A DNA stretch of 64,000 nucleotides from Anastrepha obliqua (taxonomy: Eukaryota > Arthropoda > Insecta > Diptera > Tephritidae), in NCBI RefSeq assembly GCF_027943255.1, contig NC_072893.1:42926001-42990000 (forward strand), given 5' to 3'. Positions 43,305-53,729 of this stretch are shown piece by piece; position 1 is the stretch's first letter; the number at the start of each line of letters is the position of its first letter. The notes under the pieces were generated by a model. It saw only the letters and a program-made list of their open reading frames with translations. It did no database searches and had not been told where the DNA came from. Made by a program: the position numbers and the translations under genes.

Positions 43305-44105
43305 CATGCATGTTGGACCGCAGTTTTACGTGCAGGTCCGTGATTGCTTTGAACAATTCAATTTTGGATCACAGTGCGGTTAATATTGGACGACAGAAAC
43401 AAGAAATGTAACAACAACAAAAACAATAATAACAACAACAATAATAACAACAACAACTATAACAACAACAACAAAAGAAAATCCTCTAAGTGAATGTGAG
43501 CATTGAATTCAAGAGTAGTTAGTAAAGCGAGAATAAAAAGTGAGAATAATATGAATTTTAGCAGCACATTTTGGTCTTTTTTCTGTATTTTTTCCTCACA
43601 TCTGCTTACTTTTCTTAGTCTTTGTTGTTTGTACTATTTGTTTATTGAAATTTATGCACCAAATAATAACGAGCATGCGCTGCCTTAAAAATTCAGTTAC
43701 ATAAATGAGCAAAAATAATAAAAAAAATTACCAAAAAAATGCCACAGAAAAGTGCCATCGATATGCGTTTGCCATTTTTCGTGTATCACCATTATTCCAG
43801 TAGTATGTTTTGGCTCTCATAGTAAAAAGTTATTCAAATGCATTTCGAATGCTGAATCAAACTTCAATTCATCAACCCGAAAATGAGGTGAAAAAATATA
43901 TCAGCCAGAATCAGACGGAGTGTGCCATATCCTCATCATCATTTAAATCAGTGAGATTGAACAAAAAATATATTAATCTGTTTTTGCCTGTACAATGCAA
44001 CTAAAATCTCATTTTGTGAAATTAAATAAGTGAAAATTTAAGACCCTGTTTTTATAGGGACAAAATCAAAAGGCTTTCATGTTAATTTTTTATCATATTT
44101 TTTGT
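42607..44105. other. Non-coding stretch with simple repeats
   Basis: TATATATATATG(TG)n at about 43275-43305 and an (AAC/AAT)n-rich tract at 43400-43475. Overlapping 60-90 codon frames lack motifs. No gene was assigned. Confidence 0.5.
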
Positions 44106-44109
44106 TATA

Positions 44110-44845
44110 AAGGGTCCGCCATATAACTTTACGGAATTAAAAATGCTATACAAAAGAAACTACTTAATATTTTTCCAAACTGTTTTTTATTTTGAAGTAC
44201 AATCCTTCCGGTTAATGATGGAATACAACTTCATTCATATGGCTGCCTCGGCTAGCCATGCACCATCCCATACTATCGGTCCAATTTTTCAACATATTTT
44301 CGATTGTATGCGGTTGTATTTCAGCTATGACATCGCGTATGTTGGTCTTCAGTGCATCAATTGTTGCTGGTTTGTTGGCACCCCAAAGATAATAATCCAA
44401 CGGCGTCAAATCGCAGCTCCGAGGCGGCCAAACGATATCAGAATTTCGGCTGATATGCGATCTTCGAAGACAGTGCGCAAAAGATTGATCGTAGCACTCG
44501 CTGCGTGGTAAGTAGCGCCATCTTGTTGGAACCAAATGCCACCAATATCCTCCTCTTCAATTTCTCGGAACAAAAATTCGTTCAATATGGCCCGGTAACG
44601 CTCTCCATTGACGATTACGGCCACTCCTCGCTCATTTTCGAAGAAAAATGAACCAATGATGCCTCTCGACCAAAATCCGCACCAAGCAGTGACTCGTTGT
44701 GAATGCATCGGCTTTTCTTGGAGTGCGGGCAGCAATTTTGCTTGTTAACATACCCGCCGCGATTGAAATGTGCTTCATCCGAAAAGATGATTGCCATTGC
44801 CCATTGCCGCACGTAATTTTCGTACACATTGTTTTTCATGCCTAG
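44110..44845 (-). mobile_element. Tc1/mariner-superfamily relic, nearly complete catalytic core
   Basis: Minus strand from 44839: YENYVRQWAMAIIFSDEAHF (first Asp), NRGGYVNKQNC, after a shift ALQEKPMHSQRVTAWCGFWS, GIIGSFFFENERGVAV, GGIWFQQDGATYHAASATIN (second Asp), then after another shift RNSDIVWPPRSCDLTPLDYY (third Asp) and ATIDALKTNIRDVIAEIQ, with the stop near 44212. AAAGGGTCCGCCATATAACT at 44110 is the likely 3' terminus. Two frameshifts break an otherwise well-kept catalytic core; the N-terminal DNA-binding part and the other terminus are missing. Confidence 0.85.
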
Positions 44846-44994
44846 TTTACTGCATCTTGAATTCGCTTGCCTACAATTTTTATTTTCATTATCTTAGTAA
44901 CATTACATTATACAATTATAACAGTAACGATGGTGGAACCTCTAGGTACAGCTGGTATATTGCTAGTCTGATAGTGATAAAAAAATCGATAAGC

Positions 44995-45165
44995 TTTTGC
45001 TTATCTTTCTTTGAAAACTTTAAGTCCCCTGGACCTGACGGAATATATCCAGCAATGCTTAAGAAAGTAGGCGACATGCTGATTGAAAGGATTTTCATAG
45101 CATGTCTTGCACTTGGTCATACACCATCCCAATGGCGACGCGTAAGAGTAGTATTTGGTAGTATA
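44995..45165 (+). pseudogene. LINE reverse transcriptase, N-terminal palm fragment
   Basis: FENFKSPGPDGIYPAMLKKV then GDMLIERIFIACLALGHTPS and QWRRVRVVF are the SPGPDGI and W-x(5)V blocks that open the reverse transcriptase domain of R1/I/jockey-type LINEs. After VVF the sequence turns to GTAGTATAGTATAGTATT simple sequence. Less than 200 bp remain. Confidence 0.8.
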
Positions 45166-45169
45166 GTAT

Positions 45170-46499
45170 AGTATTACTTGATTTTTTCCATTGTAAATAG
45201 AAAATACTGAGACACGTCGATACTAAATGGCTTTTAAACAAAGAATGAATTGATAGATTGAAATGAAACTTCACGTACGTTCATATAAGGAGTGTACCAA
45301 CACTCTCTCTTCTCAAAAAAAGAAGTTCGGCGTTCATCCCTGAGTACAAAGAATTTTTGCAACGTAGTTTCGCAAAACCGAAACTTAGTACGCCTTCTTA
45401 CATTTTTCATCACACTTTTGGCACACTTAAAATATGATAGATCAATGTTTTTGTCTCAACAAACAAGTTTTTTGTTTCAAAGTTCATGTGAGATCACCTC
45501 AAGTCATAAAACGGCATTTGAGTTTACTCTTCAGGTTCAGATATGCGTATTTCAATCCAAAGTGAAAGACAAACTATTAGCAGACCTCATATATCCGAAC
45601 TCTCTTCGTGAATTGTATAATGTACACTCTAGTGGGTTGAGTTCTGATTTCTACAGCATATACATACATATTTCGATATGTCAACCATAAACCAACTCAT
45701 CAAGCGCTCCTTTGGTGATGATGGAATATATTATAACCTTTCTTGCTCTACTTTTAAAATACGTAGATTATTCGTGAGTTTTATGCAATACGTTCTGGGC
45801 TAGATCCCCACCGTAGGTATTCGATATCAAAAATATCAAATCAACAGTAGTCGGTAGTTTCGCCGCAAGGGGAGGGGGCAAAGATCATCTTGACTAACTG
45901 CGGTCTGTTCTTGGAAGGGTAGGCCTCGCGTCATCGCAGCGAGCACTGAGCAAATATCGTGTGAATCGGAGGCGTTCGAGCGAATTTCTAAAGTTAACAA
46001 AATATCAGCTCTCGATTTTTGTGAGTGCCCCTACAGGACACTGGCGGCGAAACGCGGTATTACTTCGAACCATTTTTGCGTCAGGATGAGGTGGAATTGT
46101 CTTCGTACCTTGTCCTTAGCACAATAGCAATTGTAGAAGAGAAAAGCGACTATGAAATCCAAAAAGTACATTACGGGTATACAATTAATGTAGAATTAAC
46201 TTGTGTTCAACATATCTAATTTTTTCAAAGTTTCCAAACAAAAATTTTTGTTTTACTTGCAAAAATAGATGTAAGTCGATTTCTGATAAAAATTTTGTCA
46301 ATTTTGAAGTAGAATTTTTGGAGAATTATTTCGTAGAATATTTTAACTTTGTATCTTCACTTAGAGAAAGTCTGCAAGGTCCACAAAATTCTCTTAAATA
46401 GGACATTTAGAGGTATCGCATTTTCAATTGAAAAAATACAACGAAAATTCAAATTGCTTGGCAATCTTTATTACTTTTGAGTGGAACCATTCATGACAT
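45170..46499. other. Non-coding stretch, about 1.3 kb
   Basis: A 132-codon frame at 45292-45690 is the longest here. It shows no motif, has no codon or splice evidence and is hydrophobic/Ser-rich; I leave it uncalled. A GC-richer patch at 45840-46080 was not recognised. Confidence 0.4.
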
Positions 46500-47190
46500 T
46501 TATTTTTTAAATATGATACCTTTCAAATGTTGGTCGCAACTGTGTCGTAATTCGGCCATCCGTAAACATCAATTTTGAATGACTCATTGGAGAATCTCGA
46601 TCGGTATATCTTGTGTAACTTTAGTAATGTTGGCTTACAATTCTCCTCAAAGCATTTAGACTTCACATACCCCCGGCGACGTAGTAAATCCATTGTTTCA
46701 TGGTATGTATGGCAAGTAGCGCTGTCTTGTACGAACCGCAGGCGCATTGTGGAGATCACGGACTTCAATTTCGGGCATCAAAAAGTCTTTTATCTGGGCG
46801 CGATAGCGTTCGCCATTCACTGTTACATTGGCGTCAGCCTTGCCTTTGAAAAAATATGGCCGATGATTCCTTCAGCCCATAGGCCGCACCAAACGGTTGT
46901 TTTCAATAAATGTAATGGCTGTTCTTGAATGACTTCTTGTTGCTCTTCAGCCCAAAGATGGCAATTTCGCTTATTGAAGTAGTCAGTAAGCCGAACATTA
47001 TAAGTTGGCCTGAGCACGCGATGCACACTTTTCACAGAGCGTCAAAATACAATTGTACGATTTGTAACCGGAGGGGTAAGTCTTTCCATGTTGAACTGTC
47101 AATGAATACTGAAAAAAATTATGTATTTAGTTTGAAAGTAGTCACGCGTAAACTGTGCCTATAAAGCACCTCCGATCTGATCACCCTTTA
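46500..47190 (-). mobile_element. Tc1/mariner-superfamily relic
   Basis: Minus strand: HRVLRPTYNVRLTDYFNKRN, CHLWAEEQQEVIQEQPLHLL, KTTVWCGLWAEGIIGHIF, then in shifted frames RFVQDSATCHTYHETMDLLR (degraded second Asp block) and MAELRHSCDQHLKGIIFKK at the C-terminus (about 46504-46570). It is related to 44110-44845 (both have the TVWCGLWAEGII / TAWCGFWSRGII block). The third catalytic block is missing. AAAGGGTGATCAGATCGGAG in reverse complement at 47172-47191 is a likely terminus, of the AAAGGGTGAT type also seen at 29661. Confidence 0.75.
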
Positions 47191-47191
47191 T

Positions 47192-48224
47192 TTATAATAT
47201 AATAAATATTATTTATTGCCGTATAGCTACAAAAGTTTACAAATTTTACAAAGGTCAGAGAGAGAGGTTAGCTTTTTCTTCTTCCTAATTTCTATATTAC
47301 AATTCTCACTCAGCACAAATTCAGCAACTTCGCATCAGCTGTTTTCGTAAATGCCACAAGTACACATAAGCTTTTACTAGTAATTGTCGGAAGAACTTGA
47401 CCAAAAAACTAAATCCGATTAAATAAAAAGGATCGAAAGTTACTTCTAAAACTTGTCACTACAAGTGGAATCAAAATTTCCATTTATTCTTTCAATAAAA
47501 TCAAAAAAATGTCTATGCCGACGTTCAATTCAACTCTGCTCAAAGCAAAAATTGTGCTTTAATAAAATTACATCAACTTCCTAGCCGTTTAACTGCCTTT
47601 TGCACCGATGAACTCACATCACCTACTTGCTGGCGCTTGATAGCCAAAGTCAAATTTATTTGAAGCAACTATCTACTATCGGGCCATATAATAGTTGGGT
47701 AGTATTGCTTCTGCTCATTTCGTACGAAGTTGATATTGTGATTACTTTTAACAAACACACACGGGCACAAAGTACCATATGTGTAGTGCTCTTATCCAAT
47801 TTTTCTTGGCTCCGAAAGCCAATATATTCAGGATTCTCCACATTGACAACGATTATGGATGAACACAAAGCCATGCATACGCATGCAAAAGTGTGTTTGT
47901 AGGTAAATATGTCCTGAGTACTTTAATTCGGTGTACATAAGTACGAGAGTAACTACACTTACCAGTCAGCACACACATACTCGTACACATATTTGTATGT
48001 GAATGTATGCCTCTGCAGAGATTACATCTGTGCAATTGCTTTGGCATTCTGTCGCTCCTGGTGTGTGTGCGCCATCTTCCTTTATTGGCCGGTGATCATT
48101 TCCGACTTGTGACTTTCTTTTTTATCGCATCTTGACTTCTTTTGCCTTGCCGTCATACACATTTGCAAACATTAATGCATATGAATACATTTTTACGCAT
48201 GCAATAGCCACTTATGGGTGGTAT
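47192..48224. other. Non-coding stretch
   Basis: Frames of 64-91 codons at 47627-48047 overlap on opposite strands and have no motif. ACACATACTCGTACACAT-type simple sequence lies near 47975. Nothing was assigned. Confidence 0.5.
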
Positions 48225-48868
48225 GTACACTAGGGTGGTCCAAAACGATAAGTTTCAGTCACACCATAGAATTGTAGAAAATGGGAAAAAGCAAATTCGT
48301 ATATTTTTATTTTGCAATATTTAACGATACCACGCGAGCTTTGAAGTTTCCCCTTTATTTTACATGGGGACACTACATTTTTTGAAAAATTATTAAAAAT
48401 AAATATTTGTTAAAATTCTAATGAAATTCTATTTATTAGTCCAATTATTTTTTTTATAACTAATAAATCTCGAAATATAAAAAAAATGGCCAAGGGTCTC
48501 TCAAAAGACGCGCCTAGATGTTTTTTTTTTCAGATTTCACTCTTTTTATTCAAAACAAGACTGACGTCATAAAAATGTGTTTGATGGCGCCATCTTTTTA
48601 ATGAGTTAGTGCGTTGGAAGTCACATCCCTAGTTGACTTCCAGTGAAAGCTTGGTGACATTCGGTTAAGTGGAAGCGAAGTTACTGCAACTAAAGTGTCA
48701 GAATGTTTCTGTCTTCGGTACAAAGAAAGTTTCAAACAAAGATCCAATATCGAATTTAGTTTCAAAATCGGTAAAACGTTTACCGAAAGATTTGAATTGA
48801 TGAAAAAAGTTTATCACGATGATTGTCTATCTAGTGCCAGAGTTCATGAGTGGTGTTGCGAAAGGTTA

Positions 48869-49871
48869 CTTTGGTAACCCATCACGCATTTTCTCACCTC
48901 TCCATTTTTCTCATTCGCCAATCAGCAGCTGTCAAAGAGAAGCAAGCTTTTCCTATGAAATGATACTTTTTTTCAAGTTCAAACGGTTATTAACAAAAAA
49001 TGGTTACAAATATAATCTTCAAAATAATAGCCATCGCTAGGGACACATTTTTCCCATCTCTCAGGCAATTTGTGGATGCCGTGCCAAAAAAATTGGCCGC
49101 CTTTCGCCGCAAACCAATCATCGAGCCATTTTTTGGCTTCTTCGTGAGAATTGAAGTGCCGCTCGGAAAGTGCGTGGGCCATCGATGCAAACAAATGATA
49201 ATCGGAAGGCGCCAAGTCTGATCAGTAAGCGGCATGCACCAGCGGTTCCCAATCGTACGTCTCCACCAATTCCCGGGTCGCTCTTGTTTGATGAGGCGGT
49301 GCATGTGGCGGTGCATTGCCATCAAGAAAAATGACTTTGTGACGCCGATCGGCACATTCTGGGTGTTTTCGGTGCATAGCGCTGTTCAAATCATCTAATT
49401 GTCGTTGGTACCGTGCATTGTCAACTGTTTCACCTGGTTTTTATAGCTCGTACCAAATCAAACCCCCGCTGATCCCAGAAAACACACGGTATTGCCTTGC
49501 GGCCGAAGCGATTTGGTTTGGACGTTGTTTTTGGCTTGTGGCCGGGCGGACCATATGATCGTTTACGCTTGGGATTGAAGAAATACACTCACTTTTCATC
49601 ACCCGTAACGATTCGATGAAAAAAAGACTTCCTTTTGAACTTGGAGAGCAGCATTTCACAAGTGGTTTCACGATGTCCGCAAATCTTAGTTTGAAGGCAC
49701 GAAGTTCGCAAGCAAAAATGCTTTGTTGTATGAAACGTAGCAAACAATGAACTGAATATTGTTGACAGATGACAGACGACAAAAACAAGACATTTGGGAA
49801 GGTTTAAAAATAATCCTAGCGACATCTATGGACTAATAGCTGAAAGTCTCCCTTGATAGGTATACACCTGG
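48869..49871 (-). mobile_element. mariner relic, mauritiana (Mos1-like) type, nested
   Basis: Minus strand: CGHRETTCEMLLSKFKRKSF, FHRIVTGDEK followed by a stop instead of W (about 49589-49625), NPKRKRSYGPPGHKP-like, FGRKAIPCVFWDQRGFDLV, and after several shifts APSDYHLFASMAHALSERHF and KKWLDDWFAAKGGQFFWHGI, HKLPERWEKCVPSDGYYFED (48990-49210). These closely follow Mos1-type transposases. The 5' terminus is probably CCAGGTGTATACCTATCAAG in reverse complement at 49852-49871, flanked by TA. The left boundary near 48868 is less certain. The helix-turn-helix part is missing. Confidence 0.8.
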
Positions 49872-50446
49872 TACACGTTTCAGAGATGGTTGTGAGGACA
49901 TCAATAACAATGAACATACGGTCCAGCTCAAAATCAGTAATCACCGAAAACTCCATCGAAGTTGTTCGTAAATTTTTCAAAAATGAACCGAAATCATTGT
50001 TGAAATTCATGGAATCGGAGTTGAATATATCGATTTATTGCATTCTAACGGATCATATGGGCTTACAAAAGGTCGGTGCACGTTTCATTCCGCACAAGTT
50101 AACTGACGAGCGAAAAGTGCTCAGAAATCAACATTCGCAAGACCTCATTAAAGAGACAACAAAAGAGGAAAACTTCTTTTACAACATTGTAACTCGTGAT
50201 GAAACGTTGTGTTTCCAACATGAACCTGAAACTAAGCGTCGAAGTGCTGAATGGAAGGCCCAAGATGAGCCAACATCCAAAAAACCACATTTGGAGAAGA
50301 CAAAAATCAAATCGATGCTCATTTTTTTACGATTCCAAGGGAATTGTCCACACAGAGCTCGAGCCAACGGGTCAAACCGTCAATGCAATTTTGTATCTTG
50401 GCGTTTTGAAGTTTTTGTTGCATGGCATTCGTTGAATTCGCCCTGA
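49853..50446 (+). pseudogene. Longest open frame of the split mariner transposase
   Basis: The 197-codon frame covers the linker and first catalytic block: SVITENSIEVVRKFF at about residues 28-42, LTDHMGLQKVGARFIPHKLT at about 66-85, FFYNIVTRDETLCFQHEPET at about 107-126. Its first 20 or so residues translate the nested element's terminus and a frameshifted segment, so the start codon is not genuine. From about residue 160 the frame is wrong. Not a functional gene. Confidence 0.75.
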
Positions 50447-51558
50447 ATGCCGCTAAGGAAGGAAGCTGGCGCTTATTGCATGATAATGCACCATCATATC
50501 GGTCCACTCTTGTGACTGATTTTTTGGCTAGAAATCGCATTTTAACCATCAATCTCTCCCCGTATTCGCCTCACCAGCTCCCTGTGACTTCTACCTATTC
50601 GAAAAATTGCCTTTGGTCATGAAAGGAAAATGTTTTTAGATCGCACAAAACAGTGCATCAAGGCCAGAGATGACTATTTTGAATAAATAAACTCGGATAA
50701 TATCAGAACAAAGGTCCTGTCGTTTCTATTTTAGCTTAGTCTTGTTTATTTTGGACTTCACCGTGTATATATATCGCTTTGGGTATTTCTAGTAATTTAG
50801 TCATTATTTCTTTGGACCACCCTAATAAGTATGTATATTTGTTCAGGTACGTGGAATTGAAAGTACGATATAACAGCTCTACGTCCACATCTTGTCACCC
50901 TAGCGCACAGTAAACCATCGACAGACAGATTGTAAACAAATACAAAAAAATAGTGGGAATTTCCGGAAATTAGCTGCCTCTTCGCGTATTGCGCTCGCTT
51001 CTCGCGCAGTGCTCGGCTCAATCGCATAAATTGAGGTCGATACCGATCCCCAGTGATGGTTTCGCTTGGTTTTAACAGTTCATAATAAATAACACCTACT
51101 TGGTCCCACCAAATACATAGCATAACCTCTGTAACGTGAATATTCGGCCGAGGCGACGACTTAGAAGCATGACCGGGCAGTCCCCATGATGTTCTTTTCT
51201 TTGGATTGCTGTAATGAATCCATTTTTCAGCACCAGTCTCGATGCGATGAAGAAAACCCTTACTTTTTGCCGCTGGAGCAATTGCTCACGACGTTCAACA
51301 TCCCTTGGCTTTAACTCATAAGGAACCCAAGGCCTCTGTTTTTGAACCATTCCCAAAGCATCAAATCGCTTGGAAATGGATTGGCGGGTAATACTGAAGC
51401 AAGCTCTTCTTGCGTTTAACACGGATCTTCATTGAGCAATGCCTCGAACTCAGCGTTTTCGAAGGTTTTTTTGGCCTTCCCTCACGCGGACGGTCGTCGA
51501 CATTAAAATCACCGTCTTTGAAGCAACGTAACCAATCTCGGCACGTTGTTTCACTTAA

Positions 51559-53098
51559 CGCAAATCCGGAAAAAGCGATACTTTTTAGTAGGAAACACAA
51601 AACACCTGCTCTTCAACAAATATTTCTAGGAGGGAAACCACTTAGAGTAACAGAAAGGGCAAAATATCTAGGACTTGTACTAGATAGGAAGCCAAAATGG
51701 AGGCTTACAGTCGCAGACAGAGCACGCAAAGCTATGACCGCAATGTACTCCTGCGGAAGGCTTATTGGGAAGAAATGGGGATTGGAACCCATAATGATAT
51801 ATTGGCTCTCCACAGCAGTGGTTAGGCCAGTGCCCTTCAGAAGGGTGTGAACATCAAGAAACTTGACAAGGTGCAAAGACTAGCATCTGTTCTGATAACC
51901 GGCGCCATGTCAACCACACCATCGAAAGCATTATATGCGACATTAAACCTCCTTCCGGTAGATCTGCAGGCAATATATAACGCACGCAGTGTGGCAGTAA
52001 GGCTGAACACTCTAAACAAGTGGTCAAACACGGATTATGGTCGCGATAAAATCCTGGCTGGCACTTTGAGGCTGGACTCCCGGACTGGTGGACTATGCAC
52101 TCCCGCCTGTACTTGCCATTCCATCGTTTACGGCCCTCGTGATGTGAAACAGGGCGAGTCCATCCATGTATACACAGATGGCTCGAAGCTCGAGGGCAGG
52201 GTGGGCGGAGGTGTATATTCCGAACCTCTGGGGATCACCTTTAGTTTTCGCCTCCCCAACTACTGTAGTGTCTTTCAGGCTGAACTGATGGCAATAATAA
52301 AAGCCGCGACACTGATACAGTGTGATGCGTTATCCGGAAATGATATCTACATTTTCACTGATAGCCAAGTGGCGATAAAATCCCTCACAAAACAGTCGAC
52401 AACCTTCAAGGTAGCCATGAAATGCCGCACATCTCTTAACGAGATGGCTGAGTCATTTCACCTAAAGGTAACATGGGTTCCTGGCCATCGCGACATTGAG
52501 GGTAACTGTAGAGCCGATGAACTAGCGAGACTCGGCACTAAATTGTCTGATGAGTACATAGATAATGACATAGGGATACCCTTACAAACATGTAAGCTAC
52601 TCATCCTTGAAGAAATTGTAAAGAAAGCAAACGAAAGATGGCGTAATGAAGCCACCTGCAGAATCGCCCGTCAACTGGGGCCGACTCTAAATGCTAAACG
52701 CACAGAATCTCTGCTAAGCCAAAATAAACACAGTCTTAGCACACTGATCTCAGTCATAACGGGGCACTGCCTAATAGGTACACACGCCCAAAGGATGGGT
52801 GTGCAAACACATGACTTCTGTAGAAGTTGTCTAGATGAGGACGAGGAAGAGACAATCTCACACCTACTGTGCCACTGCACTGCTCTATCCAGACGCATGT
52901 TTACTATTCTAGGTAGACAATTTTTTAATGAGTTAGAGGATCACAGTTCTACAGAAATCAAGAGATATTTTAAAATTTTTGAAAAGCACATAATGGTTTT
53001 AGGAGAGATAAGGACAAGCTCCCCACGCGGCATCAAAATGATCTATGAGCCTGAGTTTGTCCCACAGGACAACCGCTTCAACCTAACCTAACCTAACC
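51559..53098 (+). mobile_element. 5'-truncated LINE with intact RNase H reading frame
   Basis: The 1.54-kb insertion in a mariner is flanked by TTCACTTAA at 51550-51558 and 53099-53107 (12 of 12 to 13 bases if one mismatch is allowed). It begins in the reverse transcriptase C-terminus (NPEKAILFSRK, KYLGLVLDRKPKWRLTVADR, GLEPIMIYWLSTAVVRPV at 51562-51835). A frame break near 51843 separates this from the 414-codon frame. The 3' end is (AACCT)n: the stop codon itself lies in the tail, so there is virtually no 3' untranslated region. Confidence 0.92.
51847..53091 (+). CDS. LINE polyprotein C-terminus: RNase H and zinc-binding domain (414 aa frame)
   Basis: The frame encodes the end of a non-LTR retrotransposon polyprotein; RNase H removes the RNA strand during reverse transcription. 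Residues 1-60 are post-palm reverse transcriptase (LDKVQRLASVLITGAMSTTP). RNase H spans about 105-232 with all expected acidic residues: D111 in VYTDGSK, E146 in FQAELMAI, D172 in FTDSQ, and H214/D224 in WVPGHRDIEGNCRADELA. A zinc-binding motif C325-x2-C328-x10-H339-x4-C344 follows. The annotated ATG is only the first in frame; the true protein began upstream and is cut by a frameshift near 51843 and by 5' truncation. It is the longest and best-kept coding frame in the window, which suggests a fairly recent insertion. Confidence 0.8.
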   Translation: MNIKKLDKVQRLASVLITGAMSTTPSKALYATLNLLPVDLQAIYNARSVAVRLNTLNKWSNTDYGRDKILAGTLRLDSRTGGLCTPACTCHSIVYGPRDVKQGESIHVYTDGSKLEGRVGGGVYSEPLGITFSFRLPNYCSVFQAELMAIIKAATLIQCDALSGNDIYIFTDSQVAIKSLTKQSTTFKVAMKCRTSLNEMAESFHLKVTWVPGHRDIEGNCRADELARLGTKLSDEYIDNDIGIPLQTCKLLILEEIVKKANERWRNEATCRIARQLGPTLNAKRTESLLSQNKHSLSTLISVITGHCLIGTHAQRMGVQTHDFCRSCLDEDEEETISHLLCHCTALSRRMFTILGRQFFNELEDHSSTEIKRYFKIFEKHIMVLGEIRTSSPRGIKMIYEPEFVPQDNRFNLT

Positions 53099-53399
53099 TT
53101 CACTTAATGCAGCATCTCCATAAACTTTTTGCAGCTCTCCATATGCTTCAGCCGCCGTTTTTTTTCGAATGAAAGAGGAAAATCAACACTTCCCGCAAAT
53201 GGCGACTATTCGGCGCAAAATCAGACATTTCCACAAAACCAAAAGTATATGATACCAAACCACAATCACAGTTCGTTTACCATATGTCTAAGCTTGGTTT
53301 ATGACATTTAAGTTATGTGAGAATCGACTGGCTTTAGGAAAATTTGTTGCTATAATTTTATTATTTGTGGGGGTTTGGGGCTGGTAGTAGTAGGCTAGT

Positions 53400-53691
53400 T
53401 GGAAAAGATGGAAAGGTTGGGCATCTCAGACAGTGTACTCTGCCCAGCTTGGGAAAAGGAGGATGAGACGGCGGACCACTTCCTGTGTGTCTGCCCCGCC
53501 TTCGCCCGAATCAGGTTCGAGGTCTTTGGCACTGATGTGTTAAGAAGCGACCATCTTGGCTCCTTGGCACCACAAGATCTACTCAGATTTCTTCGGAGAT
53601 CGGGTAGATTTAAAGAAAATTAAAAGGAAATCCAAGTGCAGTACAATGGACTCAATTAATGTCTGAGTGCTGCACTTGCTAGTTGTCCCGA

Positions 53692-53721
<30 letters not shown>
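53400..53721 (+). mobile_element. 5'-truncated LINE with poly(A) tail and target duplication
   Basis: The insertion is flanked by AGGCTAGT at 53392-53399 and 53722-53729. It encodes KMERLGISDSVLCPAWEKED then ETADHFLCVCPAFARIRFEV (C-x2-W variant of the zinc motif: CPAW...H...C) and FLRRSGRFKEN before a TAA at 53621-53623. About 70 bp of 3' sequence and a long poly(A) run (about 53694-53722) follow. The same 3' end is inserted at 40982-41118. The intact duplication and long tail suggest a young insertion. Confidence 0.9.
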
Positions 53722-53725
<4 letters not shown>

Positions 53726-53729
53726 TAGT

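Larger units (their letters stand above)
48225..50770 (+). mobile_element. mariner relic (FLJ37770-like type) split by a second mariner
   Basis: The N-terminal piece at about 48735-48860 reads QRSNIEFSFKIGKTFTERFE, LMKKVYHDDCLSSARVHEW. A Mos1-like element intervenes (48869-49871). The host then resumes with FRDGCEDINNNEHT, SVITENSIEVVRKFFKNEPK and SLLKFMESELNIS (49880-50030), VTRDETLCFQHEPETKRRSA (first Asp; VTGDE is VTRDE), KIKSMLIFLRFQG, WRLLHDNAPSYRSTLVTDF (50465-50525; second Asp) and ILTINLSPYSPH. Frameshifts occur near 49930, 50330, 50445 and 50580. TTTATTTTGGACTTCACCGT at about 50746-50765 is the likely 3' end; TACACTAGGGTGGTCCAAAA at 48226 may be the 5' end. Confidence 0.8.
50955..53320 (-). 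mobile_element. mariner relic split by the LINE at 51559-53098
   Basis: The N-terminus lies on the right: MSDFAPNSRHLREVLIFLF at about 53225-53170 (ATG in reverse complement), a one-base shift in a run of A, then TAAEAYGELQKVYGDAALSE up to the target site. Left of the LINE it continues TTCRDWLRCFKDGDFNVDDR, PREGRPKK, ITRQSISKRFDALGMVQKQR, WVPYELKPRDVERR, a frameshifted ETGAEKWIHY block, MLCIWWDQVGVIYYELLKPS and RALREKRAQYAKRQ, then unrelated sequence from about 50955. The second and third catalytic blocks are gone. Confidence 0.9.

Noticed and set aside
45292..45690. 132-codon open frame
   Set aside because: No recognisable domain, start context or splice evidence; left as unexplained.
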